Below, piece after piece: positions 28,269-35,442 of a DNA stretch of 64,000 bases; positions within the stretch are counted from its first letter, which is position 1, and every line of letters starts with the position of its first letter. A program made the position numbers and the translations under genes. Source of the DNA: an uncultured Clostridium sp. (GTDB taxonomy: Bacteria; Bacillota; Clostridia; TANB77; CAG-508); assembly GCA_900554365.1 (NCBI GenBank), contig USGY01000004.1:1-64000 (forward strand), read 5' to 3'. The notes under the pieces were generated by a model, which was given only the letters and a program-made list of their open reading frames with translations, was not told where the DNA came from and searched no databases.

Positions 28269-28796
28269 TTATTTAACAGATTTTTTATCTGTTTTTTTAG
28301 CTAATATTGTAAACATATTTCTTCCTTCTAATTTAGGCTTTTTTTCTACTGTTGCAATTTCTTCTAAATTTTCTATAAATTTATTTAGCACAATTTCACC
28401 TGCTTTAGAATTGTTAATTTCTCTACCTCTGAATCTAACTGTTATTTTTACTTTGTTTCCATCTTCTAAAAACTTTTTAGCATTTTTTAGTTTAAATCCA
28501 AAGTCGTGTTCTTCGATATTTGGAGTAACTCTAACTTCTTTTACTTCTAATATCTTTTGCTTTTTCTTAGCTTCTTTTTCTTTTTTGGCTTGTTCAAATT
28601 TATATTTTCCGTAATTCATTATTTTGCAAACTACTGGATTTGAGTTTGGTGCAACTAATACTAAATCCATATCATTTTCTTCTGCTCTTCTTAAAGCATC
28701 TTCAAATGAAACTACACCTAGTTTTTCACCTGTTACTCCTATTAATTGAACTTCTTTAGCTCTAATTTGTCTGTTTATTGGTAATTCTTGTTTTAT
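28269..28796 (-). CDS. infC: Translation initiation factor IF-3, AUA start
   Basis: 175 residues if read from ATA at 28794-28796, which lies nine bases after GGAGG. The N-terminal domain is then complete (INRQIRAKEVQLIGVTGEKLG), with AFTER it the linker and the C-terminal domain (VRVTPNIEEHDFGFKLKNA). The first in-frame ATG, at 28670, would delete the N-terminal domain. infC is known to use rare start codons (AUU in several bacteria) so that IF-3 can repress itself; AUA would be a variant of that control. Confidence 0.93.
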   Translation of the reverse strand: MKQELPINRQIRAKEVQLIGVTGEKLGVVSFEDALRRAEENDMDLVLVAPNSNPVVCKIMNYGKYKFEQAKKEKEAKKKQKILEVKEVRVTPNIEEHDFGFKLKNAKKFLEDGNKVKITVRFRGREINNSKAGEIVLNKFIENLEEIATVEKKPKLEGRNMFTILAKKTDKKSVK

Positions 28797-28940
28797 GTTA
28801 AAACACCTCCATAAATAAAAAAAATTTGACTTTTGTTACAAGTCAAATTAAATACATTTAATATTTACATATTAAACTATGAAATTCTAACCTTTTTCTT
28901 TACTTAGAATAGGTGAGAAGTTTTACTTCTTCTTGTAACG
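28797..28940 (-). promoter_or_regulatory. infC leader with L20-type attenuator
   Basis: About 145 bases of untranslated RNA upstream of infC. It ends in an intrinsic terminator, AATTTGACTT / AAGTCAAATT followed by eight U residues (28812-28849), 15 bases before the ribosome binding site. Premature termination upstream of infC-rpmI-rplT is the known L20 autoregulatory mechanism in Bacillus; the same is inferred here. Confidence 0.75.
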
Positions 28941-28946
28941 CTTAAT

Positions 28947-28976
28947 ATTATATACTATAACACATATATATGTCAA
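28947..28976 (-). promoter_or_regulatory. Sigma-A promoter of infC-rpmI-rplT
   Basis: On the minus strand: a perfect TTGACA (28971-28976), an 18-nt spacer and a perfect TATAAT (28947-28952). Confidence 0.8.
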
Positions 28977-28999
28977 GCGTTTTCGTGATTTTTTATTGT

Positions 29000-29842
29000 T
29001 TAATGATTATTTATTAACAAATATATTATTATTCCAACTGATTGAATTATAAAAAGATTTAACATATTTGAGCTAATTAAATTATTTGTAGCCTCTATTA
29101 CCCCTTGTATTTTTTCTCTATTTTCCTTTTTATGATATTTTTGTGCTTCATTAAAAGTAATAAATTCTGGTGCACTTGTAATTATTCCAAGTAAAATTCC
29201 TATTATTATTTGTGATATTCCAAAATTATTACATAACAATTCTAATGAATCTGATAAAATATTTCCTATAACAAAAAGAAGTATTGCTGATATTATTAAA
29301 ATAATTATATATTTTGTGATTTCTTTTGCTCTTACTTTTTCTATATCTTCTATATTTTCGATATCTTCTTTATTTTGAACATTAAAATATTTTTTATGTG
29401 CTTTGCTATCTATAATACTAAAAATTATAAACATTATAAAGAAAATTACTACTATTTTTATGTCTAATTCTATATTTTTTATAAACATTACTATTGGAAT
29501 TATTATAGTAATTACTGTCAAAATTAATTCTATTATAATTGTTTTGTTTTTTAAGTTTTTAGTATTTTTATTTATAAAAATACTTATCGTATATTCTATT
29601 ATGTTTATTACATTTGAGCTAAGTATGTTAAATATTCCCGTATCTATTAAACCTGTAAATCCTGCTATTCCAACTGATAGTAGTTCGGGAACTGATGTTG
29701 CTATTCCTGCAATATTTCCAACTATTTTAGGCTTTAAATTTATTCCTTCTGCAATTTTTCTTAATGTGCTTGCTAATATATTTTTAGATATTACTACAAT
29801 TAATATTGAACATATTATAAATTTAATAAAAGCTAATAACAT
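29000..29842 (-). CDS. Sodium/calcium exchanger-family membrane protein
   Basis: 280 residues, about ten hydrophobic helices in two related halves. Each half holds a CaCA-type alpha repeat: GIATSVPELLSVG near residue 45 and GIITSAPEFITFNE near residue 222, whose acidic residues bind the cation. A charged cytosolic loop with ENIEDIEKVR lies between. It probably exports Ca2+ or a similar cation in exchange for Na+ or H+. Starts after AGGAGG. Confidence 0.85.
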   Translation of the reverse strand: MLLAFIKFIICSILIVVISKNILASTLRKIAEGINLKPKIVGNIAGIATSVPELLSVGIAGFTGLIDTGIFNILSSNVINIIEYTISIFINKNTKNLKNKTIIIELILTVITIIIPIVMFIKNIELDIKIVVIFFIMFIIFSIIDSKAHKKYFNVQNKEDIENIEDIEKVRAKEITKYIIILIISAILLFVIGNILSDSLELLCNNFGISQIIIGILLGIITSAPEFITFNEAQKYHKKENREKIQGVIEATNNLISSNMLNLFIIQSVGIIIYLLINNH

Positions 29843-30052
29843 TTTTTCCTCCTGTTATTAGCTTTTGTAATATTTTTTATATTATTCTAAATTTTTTTAA
29901 TAATTTCATATTGTTGCTCTTTTCGATAATCCTACCAAGGTCACAACAATATTTTATTCATTTTTACCATAATGGAAGGAACAAACCTCTTTAATATCTA
30001 ATAACTTTATTGGCAAGAATCCTTAAATTCTATACATCGAAAATGATATTAG
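29843..30052 (-). ncRNA. Candidate DGR template RNA 3' region
   Basis: No ORF is seen in these 210 bases, which lie just 3' of the template repeat in its RNA sense. In the Bordetella phage element the RNA segment 3' of the template repeat is required for cDNA priming and binding of the Avd-RT complex. This stretch is the obvious counterpart here (inference); I did not identify a specific fold. Confidence 0.4.
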
Positions 30053-30166
30053 AGTGGAACGGAACCCATAATTGTTGTTAGCATTGTTTGAATTATTGTC
30101 CCAACGGTAACCTGCGGGATTATTATTGTTGTTGTAATTACCACCGCGCACCACCACGGCCTCGGA
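30053..30166 (-). repeat. DGR template repeat (TR)
   Basis: A 114-bp noncoding copy of the 3' end of the target gene (31941-32054). The two differ at 13 positions, and all 13 are T on the plus strand of the TR, that is A in the coding sense; none of the 80 other positions differ, while 13 of 34 adenines do. In the coding sense the TR is rich in AAC and AAT codons at the variable sites, the standard DGR design. A 6-bp hairpin (ACAGAA-TAAG-TTCTGT, 30166-30181) abuts it on the RT side. Confidence 0.95.
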
Positions 30167-30193
30167 CAGAATAAGTTCTGTTACGATTTGTCC

Positions 30194-31236
30194 CTAATAT
30201 ATAAATTCTTCTTTTTTTAAATTTTCTTTTAATTCTATATTTCTTTTTTTCAAGTCATATGTATTTGCAACTTCAAAATAGCCTAAATGCCCTGTTAAAT
30301 AAATTCTAGCTTCTTTTGAAGTTAGTCTGCCCTGTTTTATTTCTTTTAATAATTTTTTTATCTTTTTTTTGAACTTCTTTTTTCCCTTTGTTCTTACTTT
30401 TATTCTATATTCATTTATCTTATATCCACAAAAGTTAATACCTTGTTTAGCTTTAAATATACTTGTTTTATTATTTAATTCTAATTTTAAATTTTCATCT
30501 AAAAATTTTATTATTTTTTCTAAAATAGATTTAGCTTCTTCTTTGGTTTTTACTAGTATTACTGTATCATCCATATACCTATAATAATATTTTATCTTTA
30601 ATTTTTTAGTAGCATATTGATCAACTTCGTTTAAATATATATTTGCAAAAGTTTGAGATGTATAATTTCCGAATTTCTATTCCTTTAGGTCGTGATTGTG
30701 CTACTAATATTTGTCTAATAAGCCAAAGCAATTTCTTATCTTTTATTCTCTTTTTTAATATGTTATACAGTATTTTTTTATCTATGCTATTAAAATATTT
30801 TTTTATATCCATTTTTAATACATAGTATTCTCTGTATGATTTTTTCATTTTTTGCATTGCTTTTTGCAAGTCTAATGCAGCTTTATGCATACCGTCTTCC
30901 TTCGATACATGCATATGTTGTTTGTATAAAGCTAGGTTTGTAATATGGTATTAAAAAATTATCTACAACCCATCTATGTACTATTCTATCAATATAGGGT
31001 GCTCTTTCTATTATTCTTTCTTTGGGTTCATATATTTTAAAAGCTGTATATTTTCCATGAACATATGTCCCTGTTTTTAATTTTTGATATAAATATTGTA
31101 TATATTCTTCTTCTTTTATTGAAAATAAAATAACATCTTTTCTAAGTCTTTTTCCTTTTCTAGAAGAAAGATGTGCTTTTAATAAATTTTCATATGTTAA
31201 TTTTTTATCATATTCATTTCTTATCCATTTTGCCAT
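30194..31236 (-). CDS. DGR reverse transcriptase, two CGG +1 shifts
   Basis: Copies the template repeat with errors at adenines. Read in one frame it breaks twice, but skipping the C of CGG at 30892-30894 and at 30669-30671 gives one 346-aa protein. It has the N-terminal domain (residues 1-110), YACIEGRGMHKAALDL (join 1), MDIKKYFNSID (motif A), GIEIGNYTSQTFANIYL (join 2; the IGNxxSQ signature of DGR enzymes, where group II intron RTs have QG), YRYMDDTVIL (YxDD catalytic motif) and a basic thumb domain. The start at 31236 lies two bases past the OB-fold gene's stop. Without a frameshift mechanism the gene would be dead, yet the VR shows mutagenesis has occurred. Confidence 0.85.
30669..30671 (-). 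other. +1 frameshift site 4 (CGG)
   Basis: ATT-CGG-AAA in the DGR reverse transcriptase. Skipping the C gives ATT-GGA-AAT, that is EIGNYTSQTFAN, with the Gly exactly where the conserved DGR motif needs it. Confidence 0.78.
30892..30894 (-). other. +1 frameshift site 3 (CGG)
   Basis: AGA-CGG-TAT in the DGR reverse transcriptase. Zero frame reaches TAA two codons later. Skipping the C gives AGA-GGT-ATG, that is EGRGMHKAAL, matching the GxGxHKA block of these enzymes. A Shine-Dalgarno-like GAAGGAAGA lies immediately 5'. Confidence 0.78.
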
Positions 31237-31238
31237 TT

Positions 31239-31493
31239 TTAATAACCTTTATAAACTTCTTTTACTCTTACAATTAAATTTGCTTTTGCTTTCATAACTT
31301 TTCCCTCTACTAGGATATAATTTCCTGTTTGATATTCTCTAAATATTTTATCTGCTAGTTTATTTACAAATATTAGTTGTATATTATTTTCATTTTCTTT
31401 TAACATTACAAACGCTATTCCACATACTTTTCCCTTATCAACAAGTTTGTATTTAATTTCTAGTATTTTTCCTGATAATATTACTTTATTCAA
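31239..31493 (-). CDS. OB-fold (SSB-like) protein within the DGR
   Basis: 84 residues from TTG at 31493, after AAAGGAT. The N-terminus MNKVILSGKILEIKYKL resembles the first strand of single-stranded DNA binding proteins. It continues with strands (VCGIAFVMLKENENNIQLIFV, GNYILVEGKVMKAKANLIVRVKEV) in the order of an OB fold. It is shorter than SSB and has no acidic C-terminal tail. Spacing of two bases to Avd and two to the RT shows it belongs to the DGR. It could bind template RNA or cDNA (inference); I do not know it as a standard DGR accessory. Confidence 0.65.
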   Translation of the reverse strand: MNKVILSGKILEIKYKLVDKGKVCGIAFVMLKENENNIQLIFVNKLADKIFREYQTGNYILVEGKVMKAKANLIVRVKEVYKGY

Positions 31494-31495
31494 TT

Positions 31496-31879
31496 TTATA
31501 TCCTTTTATTTAAATTATTATTAGCTTTTATAAGTCCTCCTGTTATTCTTCCTAATTCAGCTAACTTGTTTATGCATACTTCAAAATTCTTATGGCTTAT
31601 GCTTTTTTCTTCATCTAATATTCTTATCATTGATCTATTATAACTAATAAGTGCATCAATTTTATTTAAATATTCATATGCACATTTTCTATCTTTATTT
31701 AAAAAATGTGCATATTCTAACATTTTTAGTGCAGATATTTTTATTTCTGATCCAATATTAAATTTTTCAATTCTCGGTATTTTTACTAAGATTTGAAAAA
31801 CATACTTTATATAATCCTCTGTTTTAGGTATTAATATTAACACACCTGAACTTCGGTACTTTTCCAATGTAGTTGATAT
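31496..31879 (-). CDS. avd: Avd-like DGR accessory protein
   Basis: About 127 residues, all-helical. VFQILVKIPRIEKFNIGSEIK, MLEYAHFLNKDRK, YLNKIDALISYNRSMIRIL and NKLAELGRITGGLIKA fit the four-helix bundle of Avd, a basic partner of the DGR reverse transcriptase. The start is unusual: AGGAGG lies nine bases before ATA (31877-31879), giving ISTTLEKYRSSG; the next candidate, TTG at 31867, is 21 bases away. No ATG is available. The gene lies between the target gene and the OB-fold gene. Confidence 0.8.
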   Translation of the reverse strand: MSTTLEKYRSSGVLILIPKTEDYIKYVFQILVKIPRIEKFNIGSEIKISALKMLEYAHFLNKDRKCAYEYLNKIDALISYNRSMIRILDEEKSISHKNFEVCINKLAELGRITGGLIKANNNLNKRI

Positions 31880-31912
31880 TTTAAATTACCTCCTCTGTTT
31901 AATTTTATGTTA

Positions 31913-31931
31913 ACAGTGCTCAGAGCTACTT
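31913..31931 (-). promoter_or_regulatory. Possible DGR hairpin after the variable repeat
   Basis: AGTAGCT-CTG-AGCACT, a six-pair stem with one bulge and a three-base loop, starting at the target gene's stop codon. Some DGRs need a short cruciform just after the VR for efficient retrohoming. The stem here is weaker than the known examples. Confidence 0.3.
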
Positions 31932-33017
31932 TAAGAATAAAGTGGAACGGAACCCACAACCGTTGTCAGCATTGTACGAATCATTGTCCCAACGGTAACC
32001 TGCGGGATTACCATAGGTGACGTAATTACCACCGCGCACCACCACGGCCTCGGATGTATTTGGATTTAATTCTGTTGTAAATTCAGCTTCATTTCCTCCC
32101 ATGTCATATATATTTGCAAAACTTGTTGTTAATCCTGTATTTAACCTTGTTGCTGTGTTGGCCTTTTTTATTACTTTTCCAGTTTTGTCTTTTACTTCTT
32201 TATCATACCAGTTTCCATTGAAATTATCCCTTGATGTAGCATAATTTGTTGCGGTACTATGTGTTTGTATAAATTTTACTGCTGTATCCCATGCATAGCT
32301 TGAACAAAAATATGAATTTGCACTTTTTCCTGCATCTATTCCTTTTGCTTGTTTATATGCTTCACTCCATTTTATGTTTGCATATGGCTCTTGGTTAGCT
32401 TTTATTACTGCATTATTATTTTCTTTTCCTACTTCATATCTTCCTATATAATATCCACCATTATTTTTTATACTTTCTTTTTCAATATTTACTTGTTCCA
32501 CTATTTCATTTAATACAGCTGTTGTTATTCCATTATTAGATTCCTCAGTTGATGGAGTTACTCCTGTTAATGTTAACTCATCTTTTATTGCTTTGGTATT
32601 GTTATCATTTTCTACTCCCCATGCTGTTTCTTCTCTTTTATATGAATCTTTTGTGCATGGTATCCATACATACTCATTTCCGTTTGAGCCAATTATTACA
32701 AGCCCTTTGCTTACAAGATTTTCACCTTCTACGTTTGATACTGCAAATCCTGCTGGAATTTTAGCAGGATTTCCTTCTGCATCTATATAATTGTAGGCTT
32801 CTAAATGTGTACTTGCTTCTATTTGTGCTAGTTGCCTTTTTTCATTTTCAGCAGATTCTTCTGTTGTTTGTTTTGCTTTTTGTGCTTGTGTTAGTATTCC
32901 ATTTTGTCCTGTTAGCATTGCTATTGATACACCTGCAAGAATTAATAATACTATAATTGTTATTACTAGGGCTATCAATGTTATTCCCTTATTTTTTTGT
33001 GTGATTTTTTCTTTCAT
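31926..33017 (-). CDS. DGR variable protein: prepilin helix fused to lectin-fold (FGE-type) domain
   Basis: 363 residues. Residues 9-45 (KGITLIALVITIIVLLILAG then TGQNGILTQA) are the prepilin leader and helix shared with the two major pilins at 20 kb. A coiled segment follows, then a large formylglycine-generating-enzyme/C-type-lectin fold domain (YVWIPC, GGYYIGRYEVG, ANIYDMGGNEAEFTTE). The last 38 residues form the variable repeat (VVVRGGNYVTYGNPAGYRWD onward, ending GFRSTLFLK). Substituted positions face the ligand-binding site in known DGR lectins. Likely processed by the prepilin peptidase and displayed on the pilus or membrane (inference). Confidence 0.9.
   Translation of the reverse strand: MKEKITQKNKGITLIALVITIIVLLILAGVSIAMLTGQNGILTQAQKAKQTTEESAENEKRQLAQIEASTHLEAYNYIDAEGNPAKIPAGFAVSNVEGENLVSKGLVIIGSNGNEYVWIPCTKDSYKREETAWGVENDNNTKAIKDELTLTGVTPSTEESNNGITTAVLNEIVEQVNIEKESIKNNGGYYIGRYEVGKENNNAVIKANQEPYANIKWSEAYKQAKGIDAGKSANSYFCSSYAWDTAVKFIQTHSTATNYATSRDNFNGNWYDKEVKDKTGKVIKKANTATRLNTGLTTSFANIYDMGGNEAEFTTELNPNTSEAVVVRGGNYVTYGNPAGYRWDNDSYNADNGCGFRSTLFLK
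31941..32054 (-). repeat. DGR variable repeat (VR)
   Basis: The 114-bp 3' end of the target gene, matching the TR at 30053-30166. Ten codons differ: Tyr to Cys, Asn to Gly (twice), Asn to Asp (twice), Asn to Tyr (twice), Asn to Thr, Asn to Val, and one silent Ser change. Every difference is at a template A. The invariant 15-base run GGGTTCCGTTCCACT at the 3' end is a candidate initiation site for mutagenic homing. Confidence 0.95.
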
Positions 33018-33113
33018 TTTTTCCTCCCTCTTCTTAAGTAAATTAATTATTTACTTTTTATATATTTATAAATTAAAAATTTAATAACTATTTTGCTGCA
33101 TTTTTTACACGCA

Positions 33114-33166
33114 GAAAAAGACAGGAATAAAAGCCTAATATATAGGCTCTATTTCTGTCTTTTTTA
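33114..33166. terminator. Strong terminator upstream of the DGR
   Basis: AAAAAGACAG / CTGTCTTTTTT outer stem with an inner AAGCCT / AGGCT stem, T-runs on both strands. On the minus strand it ends the short unit at 33165-33308. Confidence 0.75.
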
Positions 33167-33308
33167 TATTATATTTATTTATTGTTTTGCTTAGTAGACA
33201 TAATTTTAGTACATTGGCAACATTTAATAGACTAACTTTAGTTAGTAAATGTATTGTGTGTATGTGTGTGTGTACAGCCCCAAGGCTTTTAGCGTCTACT
33301 ATTTTCAT
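33165..33308 (-). CDS. Possible 47-aa peptide, own promoter
   Basis: ATG at 33308 follows AGAGGAG, downstream of a good sigma-A promoter, and the ORF ends exactly at a strong terminator. The sequence begins MKIVDAKSLGAVHTHIHTIH, with alternating His and Thr encoded by an AC/CA dinucleotide run, then is Leu-rich. I recognise no family. It could be a leader peptide whose translation affects the terminator and thus the DGR target gene downstream, or an unrelated small protein. Confidence 0.35.
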
Positions 33309-33344
33309 CTTTGATTCTCCTCTTTCGTTCGTTTTTGCATATCT

Positions 33345-33373
33345 ATATTATAATAATTTTCACATTTTGTCAA
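33345..33373 (-). promoter_or_regulatory. Sigma-A promoter upstream of the DGR
   Basis: On the minus strand: TTGACA (33368-33373), a 17-nt spacer and TAATAT (33345-33350). It drives the short unit ahead of the DGR and may feed the target gene by read-through. Confidence 0.65.
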
Positions 33374-33489
33374 CCCAAAATAATATAATCTTAATGCCAA
33401 TTTAATTTTTTATTTCTACTAATTTATTGATATTTTCAGTAAAATACGATATAATATTGGAGTATTTGAAAAAAAAGGAGCAGATAATA

Positions 33490-34785
33490 ATGATTGATAT
33501 CAAATTTTTAAGAGAAAATCCAGATTTAGTAAAGAAAAACATAAAAAATAAATTTCAAGATGCTAAACTTCCTTTAGTTGACGAAGTTATTGAGCTTGAT
33601 AAAAAAAGTAGAGAAGCTAAATTAAATGGAGATAATTTACGTTCTCAAAGAAAAAGCTTAAGTAATCAAATCGGTAGCTTAATGAAAGCCGGAAATAAAG
33701 AAGAAGCTGAAAAAGTAAAAGCTGAAGTTGGAAAAATAAATGAAAAATTAGAAGAAAATGAAAAATTAGAAAACAAATATGCAGAAGAAATAAAAGTTAG
33801 AATGATGAAAATTCCTAATATGATGCATCCTTCTGTACCAATAGGAAAAGATGACAGTGAAAATGTAGAAATTCAAAAATATGGTGAACCTTTAGTTCCA
33901 GATTATGAAATTCCATTTCATGGTGAAATATTAGAAGCACTTGGAGGTCTTGATTTAGATAGTGCTAGACGTGTTGCTGGTCAAGGTTTCTACTATTTAA
34001 TGGGTGATGTTGCAAGACTTCATTCTGCTGTTTTAACATATGCTAGAGATTTCATGATTAACAAAGGATTTACATACTGTATACCACCTTTTATGATTCG
34101 TTCTGATGTTGTTACTGGTGTTATGAGTTTTGATGAAATGGATGCAATGATGTATAAAATTGAAGGTGAAGATTTATACCTAATTGGAACTTCAGAACAT
34201 TCTATGATTGGTAAATTTAAAGGTCAAATTCTAAATAAAGAAGATATGCCTTACACAATGACATCATATTCACCTTGTTTTAGAAAAGAAAAAGGTGCTC
34301 ATGGTATCGAAGAGCGTGGAGTTTATCGTATTCACCAATTTGAAAAGCAAGAAATGATTGTTGTTTGCGAACCAGAAGACAGTTGGAAATGGTATGATAA
34401 AATGTGGTCATACACAGTTGAATTCTTTAGAAGTATGGGAATTCCAGTTAGAACTTTGGAATGTTGCTCTGGAGATTTAGCAGATTTAAAAGCAAAATCT
34501 TGTGATGTTGAAGCATGGAGCCCTCGTCAAAAGAAATATTTTGAAGTTGGTAGCTGTTCAAACTTAACTGATGCACAAGCTCGTAGACTTGGTATTAGAA
34601 TAAAAGGTGAAAACGGAACTTATTTTGCACATACTTTAAACAACACTGTTGTTGCCCCACCTAGAATGCTTATTGCTATAATGGAAAATAATTATCAACC
34701 TGATGGTTCTGTAATTGTTCCAGAAGTTTTAAGACCTTATATGGGTGGTTTAGAAAAAATTCAAGTAAAGAAAAATAATAAATAA
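33490..34785 (+). CDS. serS: Seryl-tRNA synthetase
   Basis: Charges tRNA-Ser. 431 residues from ATG at 33490 after AAGGAG. The N-terminal coiled-coil arm (LRSQRKSLSNQIGSLMKAGN) binds the tRNA; class II motif 2 is CFRKEKGAHGIEERGVYR and motif 3 lies near the C-terminus (GTYFAHTLNNTVVAPPRMLI). No T-box leader is visible upstream. Confidence 0.96.
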   Translation: MIDIKFLRENPDLVKKNIKNKFQDAKLPLVDEVIELDKKSREAKLNGDNLRSQRKSLSNQIGSLMKAGNKEEAEKVKAEVGKINEKLEENEKLENKYAEEIKVRMMKIPNMMHPSVPIGKDDSENVEIQKYGEPLVPDYEIPFHGEILEALGGLDLDSARRVAGQGFYYLMGDVARLHSAVLTYARDFMINKGFTYCIPPFMIRSDVVTGVMSFDEMDAMMYKIEGEDLYLIGTSEHSMIGKFKGQILNKEDMPYTMTSYSPCFRKEKGAHGIEERGVYRIHQFEKQEMIVVCEPEDSWKWYDKMWSYTVEFFRSMGIPVRTLECCSGDLADLKAKSCDVEAWSPRQKKYFEVGSCSNLTDAQARRLGIRIKGENGTYFAHTLNNTVVAPPRMLIAIMENNYQPDGSVIVPEVLRPYMGGLEKIQVKKNNK

Positions 34786-34846
34786 TAAATAAAAGACGTG
34801 TTCCTGATATTTGGAACCGCCTTTTATATTATATGGAGGTATAAAT

Positions 34847-35428
34847 ATGATAGTTAAAAACCCTCAATTTGAAGTATCAGCCGTTATTCCTAAACAATAT
34901 CCTAAAAATGGATTGCCTGAAATTGTTTTGGTTGGAAAATCTAATGTTGGTAAATCAAGTTTTATTAATACAATGATAAATAGAAAAAAATTAGCTCGTA
35001 CAAGTAGTGAGCCTGGTAAAACTAGACAAATTAATTTTTATAATATAGATAATTCTTTTTATTTTGTTGATTTACCTGGATACGGATATAGCAAAATGTC
35101 TAAAAAAGAACAAGCTCAAGTTGGGACTTTTATTGAAGAATATCTATTTAATAGAAAAGAAATAGCTTTAATTATTTTCTTGATTGATATTCGTCATAAT
35201 CCAACTGCAAATGATTTACTTATGTATAATTATGTTATTTCAGCTAAACTTCCTTTTATAATTTTAACTAATAAAGCTGATAAAATTGCAATAACAAAAG
35301 TTGATGATGCAGTTAAAAATTTGCAAAAACAAATTAACCCTATTGGTGATGTTACAACTTTGCCTTTTTCAGCAGAAAGAAAAATATATAAAGATAATGT
35401 TTGGAATATTATTGAAAATTATATATAA
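34847..35428 (+). CDS. engB: Ribosome biogenesis GTPase EngB/YsxC
   Basis: Essential small GTPase for 50S assembly. 193 residues from ATG at 34847 after GGAGG. VGKSNVGKSSFIN is G1, PGKTRQINFY G2, DLPGYGYSKMSK G3, LTNKADK G4 and LPFSAE G5. It follows serS by 60 bases. Confidence 0.95.
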   Translation: MIVKNPQFEVSAVIPKQYPKNGLPEIVLVGKSNVGKSSFINTMINRKKLARTSSEPGKTRQINFYNIDNSFYFVDLPGYGYSKMSKKEQAQVGTFIEEYLFNRKEIALIIFLIDIRHNPTANDLLMYNYVISAKLPFIILTNKADKIAITKVDDAVKNLQKQINPIGDVTTLPFSAERKIYKDNVWNIIENYI

Positions 35429-35442
35429 CAAACTTTTATAAA

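Noticed and set aside
30194..31236. Degraded group II intron reverse transcriptase
   Set aside because: The IGNxxSQ motif, Avd neighbour and TR/VR pair identify a DGR enzyme; no maturase or intron RNA features are seen.
30053..32054. Two long near-identical repeats 1.9 kb apart as CRISPR or transposon ends
   Set aside because: Only two copies exist, one inside a gene, and differences are confined to adenines; this is a DGR template/variable pair.
33187..33405. Plus-strand 72-residue ORF
   Set aside because: Opposes a promoter and ribosome binding site on the other strand, begins at TTG without a binding site and has repeat-derived composition (CIVCMCVC).
33166..33489. T-box riboswitch before serS
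   Set aside because: I looked for the specifier stem and the GGTGG-ACCGCG type sequence and saw neither.
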